Positions 54,379 to 64,000 of a DNA stretch of 64,000 nucleotides are shown piece by piece. Each line of letters starts with the position of its first letter. Position 1 is the first letter of the stretch. A model generated the notes under the pieces. It was given only the letters and a program-made list of their open reading frames with translations, did not search any database and was not told the origin of the DNA. The DNA is taken from contig NC_065407.1 in NCBI RefSeq assembly GCF_024362695.1, forward strand, positions 10,850,001 through 10,914,000, read 5' to 3'. This stretch comes from Pectinophora gossypiella (taxonomy: Eukaryota; Arthropoda; Insecta; Lepidoptera; Gelechiidae). The position numbers were made by a program, and so were the translations under genes.

Positions 54379-54589
54379 ACTAGCTTTTGCCCGCGACTTC
54401 GTCCGCGTTGCGTGTTATATAAGAGAGAGATCTTTGTGTGTGTGGGAGTGCATACTTATGCAGTTTAGATTTTTTCATAAGTACATTTTTTTTCCCAATA
54501 ACTCCCATTTTTCAAAATACAGCCAAAAATAAACTTTATATTTACTAAGGTATGCATGCATGCTAGATTGAATCAATTGATTGATTTTT

Positions 54590-54760
54590 TTTTTTTTTAA
54601 TTGATTGTTCATTGAGTTTTAATTTCAATACACACTTCCTCTCTTCCCTTCAACGTTGCTGTGCCCTACAGGGTCCATGTTTTAGTTCCTATGCCTATGT
54701 AACACCCCATTGTACTACATGGAATGCAATAAATAATTTAATTGAATTGAATTGAAAATA
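54590..54760 (+). mobile_element. LINE 3' end inserted in the element above
   Basis: Ends with GCAATAAATAATTTAATTGA and an AATTG repeat tail, the mark of a polyadenylated LINE end. Confidence 0.5.
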
Positions 54761-55189
54761 TCTATCTTACGCGGTTTCGATTTTTTCATACAAATGTTTT
54801 TTTCCCACTAACTCCCGTTTCCGTAAGAATTTTGCAATATCCTGTTGAAACTAAGCTTTAAGTTAACTAAGGTACCTGCATGCCAAATTTCAAGCGTCTA
54901 ACTTAAGCGGTTTAGATTTTTCATACAAAAAGATTTTCCTGCTAATTTCCGTTCCCGTGGGAATTCCGGGAATTCCTTTCTTAGTGCACCTCTACAGTAC
55001 CTAAGCTATGTCCCTTCCAAATTTCAAATGCCTACGTTTAGCCGTTCAGGCTATGCGTTGATATGTCAGTCACTGAGTCAGTCAGTTTCTCCTTTTATTT
55101 AGATTTGATTTTTTCATACAAATGTTTTTGCCCGCTAACTACCGTTCCCGTGGGAATTTTGTAATATCCTGTTGCAACTAAGCTTTAAG

Positions 55190-56735
55190 TTTACTAAAGT
55201 ACCTGCATGCCAAATTTCAAACGTCTAACTTGAGTGGTTTAGATTTTTTATACAAAAGGATTTTCCCGCTAATTCCCGTTCCCGTAGGAATTTCGGGAAT
55301 TCCTTTCTTAGTGCACCTCTACGGTACCTAAGGTACCTGCATGACAAATTTCAAAGGTCTAACTTGAGTGGTTTAGATTTTTCATACAAAAGGATTTTCC
55401 CGCTAATTCCCGTTCTCGTGGGAATTTCGGGATTTCCTTTCTTAGTGCACCTCTACGGTACTTAAGGTATCTGCATGCCAAATTTCAAACGTCTAACTTG
55501 AGTGGTTTAGATTTTTCATACAAAAGGATTTTCCCGCTAATTCCCGTTCCCGTGAGAATTTTGGGAATTCCTTTCTTAGTGCACCTCTACGGTACTTAAG
55601 GTACCTGCATGCCAAATTTCAATTGTCTAACTTGAGTGGTTTAGATTTTTCATACAAAAGGATTTTCCCGCTAATTCCCGTTCCCGTGGGAATTTCGGGA
55701 ATTCCTTTCTTAGTACACCTCTACGGTATCTAAGGTACCTGCATGACAAATTTCAAACATCTAACTTGAATGGTTTAGATTTTTCATACAAAAGGATTTT
55801 CCCGCTAATTCCCGTTCCCGTGAGAATTTTGGGAATTCCTTTCTTAGTGCACCTCTACGGTACCTATGGTACCTGCATGCCAAATTTCAAACGTCTAACT
55901 TGAGTGGTTTTGATTTTTCATACAAAAGGATTTTCCCGTTAATTCCCGTTCCCGTGGGAATTTCGGGAATTCCTTTCTTAGTGCACCTCTACGGTACCTA
56001 TGGTACCTGCATGCCAAATTTCAAACGTCTAACTTGAGTGGTTTTGATTTTTCATACAAAAGGATTTTCCCGCTAATTCCCGTTCCCGTGGGAATTTCGG
56101 GAATTCCTTTCTTAGTACACCTCTACGGTATCTAAGGTACCTGCATGACAAATTTCAAACATCTAACTTGAATGGTTTAGATTTTTCATACAAAAGGATT
56201 TTCCCGCTAATTCCCGTTCTCGTGGGAATTTCGGGAATTCCTTTCTTAATGCACCTCTACGGTACCTAAGGTACCTGCATGACAAATTTCAAATGTCTAA
56301 CTTGAGTGGTTTAGATTTTTCATACAAAAGGATTTTCTTGCTAATTCCCGTTCTCGTGGGAATTTCTGGAATTCCTTTCTTAGTGCACCTCTACGGTACT
56401 TAAGGTATCTGCATGCCAAATTTCAAACGTCTAACTTGAGTGGTTTAGATTTTTCATTCAAAAGGATTTTCCCGCTAATTCCCGTTCCCGTAGGAATTTC
56501 GGAAATTCCTTTCTTAGTACACCTCTACGGTATCTAAGGTACTTGCATGCCAAATTTCAAACGTCTAACTTGAGTGGTTTAGATTTTTCATACAAAAGGA
56601 TTTTCCCGCTAATTCCCGTTCCCGTAGGATTTTCGGGAATTCCTTTCTTAGTGCACCTCTACGGTATCTAAGGTACCTGCATGCCAAATTTCAAACGTCT
56701 AACTTGAGTGGTTTAGATTTTTCATACAAAAGAAT
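55190..56735 (+). repeat. Minisatellite-like array, about 11 units of 134 bp
   Basis: The block TTTCTTAGTGCACCTCTACG recurs at intervals of 133-136 bases (about 55303, 55437, 55571, 55704, 55839, 55972, 56106, 56241, 56374, 56508, 56642). Units differ by a few substitutions such as GGTACC/GGTATC and CCGTGGG/CCGTGAG. Units near 55700 and 56100 share the same variants, as do those near 55840 and 55970, which suggests higher-order duplication. No open frame runs through the array. Confidence 0.9.
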
Positions 56736-56869
56736 TTCCTTTCACTACTCTGCTCCTATTGATTGTAGCGTGATGAAAAGTATACTATAACCTGTCCAGG
56801 AGTGTGAAGAATAATTGTACCAAGTTTCATTAAAATCCGTCCAATAGTTTTTGTTTCTATAAGGAACAT

Positions 56870-56912
<43 letters not shown>
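56870..56912 (+). repeat. (CAGA)n microsatellite
   Basis: About ten tetranucleotide repeats ending the microsatellite-associated element. Confidence 0.95.
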
Positions 56913-56914
<2 letters not shown>

Positions 56915-57034
56915 AATTTTACTGATTGCATTTTTGGCATCAGTATCGACCACTTATCACCCCCTGATAGTTATTTTGAAAAAATATTTAATGTACAGAA
57001 TTGACCTCTCTACAGATTTATTATAAGTATAGAT

Positions 57035-57976
57035 TGAATTAAAAAAGTAACTCGTCGAGAGAACGTCCTACGCTTTTCAATAATGTAATGAAATGTTGGC
57101 TTAATTTGATTTTATATTTGAATCATTTAATAACGATTTGTCTTTTTTTTATTGATATCAAAAGAAGGTGTTGGCGAAATTGCTTTTTAGTCTTGCCAGA
57201 AATAGGTTCAAAATTTTACCACAATGTTGAGTTTTTCTTCTATTTTTATTTATTTAGATTAGGTATCGTGTAAAATATTAATGTAATTTTGTTGATTCAT
57301 TTTGCTACATATGTATACCTATTTATTTACTGTTTACGAAAATGACTTGTAGAAAAAGTGTTTTATTGGAGAGTTCATTATTATGATGGAAGATGGTTTT
57401 TTAAATCTATTTTAGATCACTTCCAACTGAATACTTCAGATTCTCAGAAGACAAACTTTCTTCGATAATTTACTTGGGATAGTTAAAACTTGTGCGAGTT
57501 CCTTTGACGTGCTCATAACTGATAAATCTGTTTCTATAGTGTTAAGAACATCTTTGTCTGTAGCTATATAGAAGTTTCGGGAATTAGTTATTGTCCAATT
57601 GATTAACAATAGATCTTAGATTCGATTCTTGGATGTGCAAATATTTTGTTTCATGTGAAAGTACAACAGATAAATTTCCGATGCCCGATATAGGTATTGG
57701 TGAGTAATAAAAATAATACTCGAATTTAAAAGGACATAAAATAAAAGTATGTAAGTAAATATTTGCTATTTATATTTCCAGTTTCATAATTTATACACAT
57801 CTTTTGCATAAAATGTAATCAATGATCGTTTTACTGGTTAAAGTTCTTTACTAAATCTGAATATAGGAATGGAGGTACGTCTAAATTAAAATTTGTCAGT
57901 ATTAATTACACATTGATATTGGAATTCTGCTTACCTACCAATTAATGTTTATTTATTTTCACTGAAATACTTTAGG
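57035..57976. other. No gene recognised
   Basis: AT-rich spacer. Confidence 0.35.
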
Positions 57977-58920
57977 TAATTAGAGATAAGCTTACCTGTA
58001 AGTACTGTCTGTTTTCTTTGTATGTTTGTTTTGTCTGTTCTATTCGTTCTATCTCTTTGTTTTGTATTTCAGTCTGAGAACCATGTACTTATTAGTAAAA
58101 AATTAAGTTTATTTGGGCGAATCTCGAACCGCTGAATGGATTTTACTGTTATTTTTTAAGCAGACTATAGGCTAAAAATGTCTCTAGGCAAAGCCGGGTA
58201 AAGTTGCTAATAAAATATATAACCCAAAAAAAGTCAATAAGTCCGGAACCCAAAAAAATAAAAACTTGAAATGGCCCATGCTGCTTTATCATCCTGTTAA
58301 TTTTTGTCTAACCATTGGAAGCATTGGAGGGACCATTGGCACATAATGTAATAATAATTATTACAAGCCATTATTTGATTTAGAAAAAAAGTAACAGAAG
58401 TAACTTTGAAAGACTAACATTTATGATTTGGGAGTAACTATACTTACACGTTATTCTTCAGTACTTACGTACGTAGGTACTACTTACGCAAATAATTGAC
58501 TGATAAATGTGGTCAGTTAATGATTTATTTATTTGTACACAATAGAACAGAATGAGAAGATCTGCAGGAGAACTAAAGGGACCGACATAGCTCGGAGAAT
58601 TGCCAAGCTGAAGTGGCAGTGGGCAGGACACAAAGCGGGGAGAACCGATTGCCGCTGGGGCGGAAAGGTTGTCGAATGGCGACCACGTGTCGGACGACGC
58701 TCAGTGGGTAGGCCCGCTACAAGGTGGACCGACGATCTGGTGAAGGTCGCGGGAAGCCGCTGGATGCGGGCAGCGCAGGACCGATCGTCGTGGAGATCCT
58801 TGGGGGAGACATATGCCCAGTAGTGGGCGCCGTACGGCTGATAATGATGATGATGAATAGAACAGACAAAACAAACATACAAAGAAAACTGATAGTACAG
58901 GTAAGCTTATCTCTAAGAAA
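57977..58920. repeat. Fold-back: inverted repeats of about 65 bp around 0.8 kb
   Basis: 57977-58047 (with GATAAGCTTACCTGTA and TTTGTATGTTTGTTTTGTCT) is the reverse complement, with few changes, of 58855-58920. A truncated LINE sits inside next to the right arm. Confidence 0.65.
58552..58855 (+). pseudogene. 5'-truncated RTE-like LINE with 11-bp target duplication
   Basis: The peptide contains IAKLKWQWAGHKAGRTD, VGRRSVGRPATRWTDDLV and SRWMRAAQDRSSWRSLG, the well-known C-terminus of lepidopteran RTE-like endonuclease-reverse transcriptases. The stop at about 58823 is followed by a GATGATGATG tail. A target duplication AATAGAACAGA flanks it at 58541-58551 and 58856-58866. Only the last 90 or so codons remain, so it is dead on arrival. 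Confidence 0.85.
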
Positions 58921-58975
58921 GAGATTTATTAAAGCTGACCTCTGTGTTGGAGAAATGCAGTGTATAATAGCATAG

Positions 58976-59485
58976 ATAGATATAACTACATCCTATACAA
59001 CATTATATCTATGATCCCAGACAGATATACATTGCCGTCTTATAGGGAAAACCTCGTAAGTGCCTTTTTCAATCCGGTTAACACTGAGACCACATTTTTT
59101 TACCTAGATTGAGACTAGTTTGTTTATTGCGAGGTTTTGCCAACAAAAAACAATATCGAATGAGATTTTTCAAAAAGGCGCTCACGCGGTTTTCACTATA
59201 AGGTGACGAAATAGTATATATGTCACCGTAAAATTGTAAATAATGTTAGTTTATAATCTATCTCGTGAGATTGAAAACTGTCGAAAAATTGTGAACCGTA
59301 ACATACTGCTTACAATTTAACATATTATAATTATTCGTGCTTCTATGCTGTGCTTCTCTTCCCGGGCATGTCGTAAAAACCGACAGAGGGATTGTGTCCT
59401 CTAACATGATGGACTAATGTTATGGGCGATAGGCTGATCCCTTATCACCATAAGGTTCATCATATCCATCTTTGGACTTCGTATC
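58976..59485. other. No gene recognised
   Basis: AT-rich with no assignment. Confidence 0.35.
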
Positions 59486-59572
59486 AACAGTGGCTGCAAG
59501 TTGTCTTTGATTACTTGTGGCTCTGCTCACGCCATTAGGGATTACGAGCGCGGGTTTATGTATGTATGTATA
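59486..59572 (+). repeat. Repeat family R3
   Basis: Matches 3918-4010, including GTCTTTGATTACTTGTGGCT and the TATGTATG end. Confidence 0.55.
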
Positions 59573-59757
59573 ATTATTATCTATCGAAGTGAAACTGTTA
59601 AATCACAATCTTACAATTGTCAAATTGTCAACTGTCCGAAGGCTGTCTCTGATTGGTCGGCCTTACAGTAGACCGTTCTGTGTCCATAGAGTTAGGAATA
59701 AAACACAGGTGTCAGTCAAGTAAAAGAAATGCACTTCAAGAATTGTGACATCAAGTA

Positions 59758-59767
59758 TTTATTTATT
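59758..59767 (-). terminator. Candidate polyadenylation signals of the P450 gene
   Basis: On the minus strand two overlapping AATAAA motifs occur about 420 bases after the stop codon. None nearer was seen in the downstream sequence read. Confidence 0.5.
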
Positions 59768-60183
59768 ATTTAATAGGTAATCATTCATTCTGACATCACA
59801 TGGTAAGAAAAAATTGCATCAAAATAAAAAATCTGATACGTAACAATATTTTTCGTCAAACACAAGTTATATAAAAGATTATATACAAATTACCTCCAGC
59901 TCTCCAAAAACTACCTTACTGTGTACAAACAGCTCAAACAAATCTGCAGCATTTTCTGCTATTGGTGACCAAATACAGTTGCTTTAGTTACAAATTACCA
60001 ATCATTTAATGTACTTATTACAAAAACAATATTATTCATAATTATTACTTAAAATTTTACATTTAAACATATTAGTTATAGTATTGATAACAGTCTTAAA
60101 ACACTTAGGTAAGTTATCTTATAATAGCTAAACGTAAATTAAAGTTACGATATATACAACTGAATATGAGAAAAATCTAAATT

Positions 60184-63100
60184 TTATCTTTTAGACAATT
60201 TAACATTTATCCCGTTTTTGGATTCGGTGACGATTCTGTATGAGAACTGGGGTTCAGTGCCCGGCCCGCCCTCGAGGACCTCGTATCTTCGCAGAATGTT
60301 GGATAGAGCTGCTTTTACGGCCATCCAAGCAAAACGGAACCCTGTAAAATAAAATTGTATTAATTTCCCATTTTTGAGTAATCTATCATAATTACATTGA
60401 GGATTACATTGATAACCATAGCGATGATATATTAATCGCCTTCGCCTAATAGGATAACATTATAATCGTGTAAAGTACCAACGTGTACTTAAGTAAAATT
60501 AAAAAGCAAAAAATAATTTATTTACCAAATAAAGTAAAGTTAACACAGGTTAATAGCGGGCCGTGCACTAGGGTCTCCCCTGTATCGCAAATTATAATAC
60601 AATATTTGCTCTTGTAGACTCAAGAATGTACGATGAATTTAAAAAAAATATTAAGAACATATGATTAATTTTAAATTGAAAAGGGTATAGATAGGGCCCT
60701 TAGTTTTGCTTATGTACTTAATGTCTCATATTAAAACTAATTACTAAATTCCACTAACTTTATTACATTTCCATGATTATCATCTTAATCTTAATGTGAA
60801 CAGTCTGAAGTGAGATATGTGAAAACGCGAAGTAGTTTTTAGTGAATATAAAAAATACTACCGCTATGACGCACACGGTCACATTTTAGACAGGAAGGTA
60901 GTACAAATGCCAGAGGCCGCGTAATAAACTAGCTCACCTATGCAGCTCCGTGGTCCTCCACCAAACGGCAGAAATGCATGCGACTGAATATTGTTCTCGA
61001 AAAATCTCTCCGGACTGAACTTATGCGGTTCGGGGAATACTTTTTCGTTGACAAACATAGCTTCGTAGTAAACTATCACAGTGGTTCCCGCGGGGATGAC
61101 TCTGCCATCTGTGAAATGGAAAATTTACATTAGCAAATAGAATTCATTTGAAACGTCCATTATGGTTGTCTGGATGTACTTACCTCTCATTGTCATGTCT
61201 TTATTTAGTTTTCTCCCTATTTTGGGAACAGTCGGTATAACGCGCAGAGTTTCTTTAATAGCAGCCTCTAGGTACTTCATTTCGTTCAGATCTTGCATCG
61301 TAGGCTTTCTTAAGAAGTCTGTGTTGAATATTGAACGCTGTTCTTCAAGCACTTTGTTCTGTATCTCAGGATTTTTTGCAAGGCAGTAGAGGGCGTGGCT
61401 TATCGTCACAGCGGTTGTGAAGTGACCCTAAAATATTTTGAACATGAAAGTTGTATATTTCCTGCGATCCAAAGAATCGTGAACAAGTTCATAATTTACT
61501 GAAGTGAATCATATTTTATTATATCCTCGAGCAGCGCTTCAGTGAGGTGCAAACTGTGTGAAGTAAGAACTTACAAATATACGAGAGCGAATGTTGCAAC
61601 GTGAGTGTTATTTGTATAGTCTTCATAGAGGGCAATTATAGTTCAGTCGAAAAAATAGAGAGCGCTATTTAATAAAGTACTTATGCAAGTATTTTTTTAA
61701 TACAGGGTGTTAGTGATATCGTCACGAAAACTTTGAGGAATGATTTAGACAATGATTCTGAGTTGATATCTTATGGAAAAGATGGAAAATTCCATTTAGT
61801 ATTATACCTTACTGCAGTATAGTACAGTCAATACGTACTTTTTTCATGATTATATTTGAATATAAACTAGGTATTTCAAATATCAGTAATAACGAGGATG
61901 CTGATAAATACATCTGACAACTGAGTTCACTATTCCCTGATGTTAAATTGCTTTAGAACAATAAGGCAGCCCGAGTTGTACTGTATCCTGTACTTAAGTG
62001 TTATATCTGATTGTTAAAACTAAGTTCTGTTCAATAAAGTATATTTGATTTTGATTTGATTTGATGCTTCTATGTATTTTTTGTAGGTACCATCTAAATA
62101 CTTACTGTAAAATAAATAAAGCTGATTTCTTCATTGATCACGTCGTCTGGTACCGGGTCTCCGTTTGGCAAAGTCTTCAATAAATATGTGTCCAACAAGG
62201 TGTTATCTTCTGATAATCTTTTTTGTATTAACTCGTGTACATCGACGTCAACCGTTCTATTATTCAACTTGACGTCATCAATAATCTTCTTTAGCTTAGA
62301 TTTTCGTTGTCTAATCACCTGTTGGGAAATTTACTTAATTAATCAAACAATACGAGAATGTAAGTACGTTATTGTAAGTATTAGGAAGTGATTGATCGCT
62401 TACATTAGAGCCCGTTTCCTGTATCGTTTTGATTGCGGCTATCTGTTCTCGATAAGTTGACGTCAGCGCGAATATAGGACGAATGTTTCTCCAATACGAA
62501 AAATAGTTTTCCGTTATCATATGGATAACCCTGCAAAATAGAAAAAAAATATTTCTTAATATCAAGTTTTGTTTATTTATTTGTACACAATAAATTGTTA
62601 GTGACATCGTAATAAATACTCTGAGGGGGATGATTCAGACCATGATTCTGAGTTAATATCAAGTGGAATTTTCCGTCGCAAAGTTCATGTTTTTAATGTG
62701 TTTTTTTTTAATTATTTTCAATTCCATATTTTTGCGACGGAAAATTCCACTTGATAACAATTCAGAATCATGGTCGGAATAATCCTTCAAAGTTTTCGTT
62801 ACGATGTCACTAACAGCCTGTATATTAGGTCGTATTTGGACATTGTTATTTATAAATATTTATATTTCAATCAATCATGGGCATTATTGATCTTTAAAAG
62901 TGTTAAAGTTAAAAAAGTATATTCAACCCAGTTCGAAATAATAAGGAGTGATCATACAAGTACTTACTTGCCACTTTCTATCAAATACGGATGATTAGGG
63001 TTCTCCAAGAAATTGCTGTCAACACCCATTAATGTATCTGCGACAAAAATATGGATATAAATAAACTTCTTAACCTTTTATTGAGAAGAATTTAACGACA

Positions 63101-63338
63101 TCTTGAGACAATTCAGATCGGGTTTATGAGAAAGGAGTTTTGTACAACTTACTGAAGAGTATATCCAGCATGAATGGTCGTAAATATTGATACAGAGGTA
63201 CTGGACCTTTTCCGTCGTAATTACTAAGGATCTTAAGGAGAACATCCGAACGAGAATTCACAGTATTCAGTCGCTGCTGCATATTCTTCATATTAAAACT
63301 GGATAGCACTAATTTTCGCGCCCATCGCCATCTTTCTC
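60184..63338 (-). CDS. Cytochrome P450, CYP4 clan (seven exons, N-terminus beyond window)
   Basis: A haem-thiolate monooxygenase of the endoplasmic reticulum. Exons on the minus strand: 63338-63153, 63037-62968, 62530-62404, 62318-62106, 61427-61184, 61108-60938, 60341-60184. All internal borders have GT and AG, and the phases join without error. They give 1,169 bases, or 388 residues plus the stop TAA at 60186-60184. Motifs: helix C GERWRWARK in the first exon; I-helix TGHFTT across the 62106/61427 junction; K-helix ETLR near 61235; PERF near 61030; haem loop FGGGPRSCIG ending at the 60938/60341 junction. About 110 N-terminal residues, with the membrane anchor, should lie right of 64000. The I-helix acid is replaced by Phe. 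It is probably one of the Lepidoptera-rich CYP340/CYP341-type families, but I cannot assign the family by eye. Confidence 0.92.
61703..61800. mobile_element. Hairpin MITE, family M1, half copy in P450 intron
   Basis: Left terminus ACAGGGTGTTAGTGATATCG and left arm only, in the intron between 61427 and 62106. Confidence 0.65.
61940..62064 (+). mobile_element. LINE-type polyadenylated end in P450 intron
   Basis: Ends TTCAATAAAGTATATTTGAT with a TTTGA repeat tail at 62045-62063. Resembles the fragment in the R2 copy at 48600-48670. Confidence 0.5.
62595..62820. mobile_element. Hairpin MITE, family M1, in P450 intron
   Basis: Near-complete copy in the intron between 62530 and 62968, with arms GGAATTTTCCGTCGCAAA / TTTTGCGACGGAAAATTCC and terminus GATGTCACTAACAGCCTGTA. 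Confidence 0.8.
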
Positions 63339-63375
63339 CTAAAACAACATAAACGTAGGTAATGTCAATATATGA

Positions 63376-63530
63376 GTACAGTCATGAGCAATATAATGTA
63401 CCCACTTTAGGACTCTGTCGCACTAACATATTTGACATTTAGTGAGACTTATCAAACAGTTCAATTTATCAAAAAAGTTAATGTGACATGGTACCAAAGT
63501 GTATACATATCAATGCTCGTGACCGTATTT
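63376..63530. mobile_element. TIR MITE, family M5
   Basis: Ends TACAGTCATGAGCAATATA and the complement of TATCAATGCTCGTGACCGTA form about 20-bp inverted ends. The interior shares CTGTCGCACTAACATATTTG with 14600-14715. Lies just upstream of the first visible P450 exon. Confidence 0.7.
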
Positions 63531-63613
63531 TAAAGCTGTGAGTAGTAGGTTGTGTAACAGTTGGCTGCTAGATATTCTAACTAATAATTTCTTTTAGTTA
63601 TGGTAGATCTCAT

Positions 63614-63950
63614 TGCTCTCATACATTAACAGCCTATATACGTCCCACTGCTGGGCACAGGCCTCCCCTCAATCAACCGGAGGGGATATGGAGCATACTC
63701 CACCACGCTGCTCCACTGCGGGTTGGTGAAGGTGTTTTTACGGCTAATAGCCGGGACCAACAGCTTAACGTGCCCTCCGAAGCACGGAATCATCTTACTT
63801 TTTCTGACAATCAGGTGATTCAAGCCTGAAAGTCCTTACCAAACAAAGGACAGTCTCACAAAGTGATTTCGACCATGTCCCCATCGGGAATCGAACCCAG
63901 ACCTCCAGATCGTGAGCCTGACGCTCCAACCACTAGACCCCGGAGGCTGT
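63614..63950 (-). mobile_element. tRNA-derived SINE, family B variant with LINE-like tail
   Basis: On the minus strand the head (B box GGTTCGATTCCC) starts at about 63950 and the element ends in the GATTGAGGGGAGGCCTGTGC tail near 63650. It probably lies in an intron of the P450, whose earlier exons are further right. Confidence 0.8.
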
Positions 63951-64000
63951 TCATTGTTTTTGTCTTCATAGATTAAGGATTAGGATCTCGATCAAGAGGT

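Larger units (their letters stand above)
54379..57034 (+). mobile_element. Microsatellite-associated element containing a minisatellite array
   Basis: Begins ACTAGCTTTTGCCCGCGACT and ends after a CAGA/ACAG microsatellite and TTATTATAAGTATAGATT. The same start occurs in reverse at 41548. Between the ends lie an inserted LINE 3' end (about 54590-54760) and a tandem array (55190-56735). No coding region. This layout is known for lepidopteran microsatellite-associated elements; the class (possibly Helitron-like) is not settled here. Confidence 0.6.

Noticed and set aside
58529..58882. 117-codon minus-strand frame
   Set aside because: Antisense shadow of the RTE-like LINE C-terminus.

Overview
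The window looks like a stretch of a lepidopteran (moth or butterfly) nuclear genome. It is AT-rich and gene-poor, with spliced GT-AG genes, tRNA-headed SINEs, many short inverted-repeat DNA elements and decayed non-LTR retrotransposons. No bacterial gene organisation is present. The species cannot be told from the sequence.

The most striking resident is a complete endogenous retrovirus of the errantivirus (gypsy/TED-like) group at 4821-12430. It has two 270-bp LTRs that I read as identical over their whole length, a short target-site duplication, a serine-tRNA-type primer binding site, a polypurine tract and open gag, pol and env frames. Pol lies in the -1 frame relative to gag, with a GGATTTT heptamer correctly phased in the overlap. 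Env overlaps the end of pol and runs 20 codons into the 3' LTR. Nothing visible in it is broken, so the insertion is very young.

The only host gene that can be named with confidence is a cytochrome P450 of the CYP4 clan on the minus strand at 60184-63338. Seven exons are visible (388 codons plus stop), and the first exon or exons lie beyond the right edge. Its introns hold two copies of a hairpin MITE, and a SINE lies just upstream of the first visible exon. A 59-codon open frame at 36003-36182 is a weak small-gene candidate.

Layout: 1-4820 LINE, SINE and MITE debris; 4821-12430 endogenous retrovirus; 12462-25400 SINEs, jockey-like and other LINE ends, MITEs, and a nested insertion at 23655-24285; 25400-34760 mostly unrecognised AT-rich DNA with one TIR element; 34762-35252 a perfect 88-bp-arm palindrome followed by a TIR element; 35253-47800 GC-richer non-coding blocks and scattered repeats; 47810-53720 a dense cluster of MITEs and SINEs; 54379-57034 a microsatellite-associated element with an internal array of about 11 units of 134 bp; 57035-59480 LINE debris; 59758-63338 the P450; 63614-63950 a SINE.

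Apart from the retrovirus and the P450, almost everything recognisable is transposon-derived. Repeat calls rest on copies compared with each other inside this window, and on target-site duplications where visible, not on a library search.
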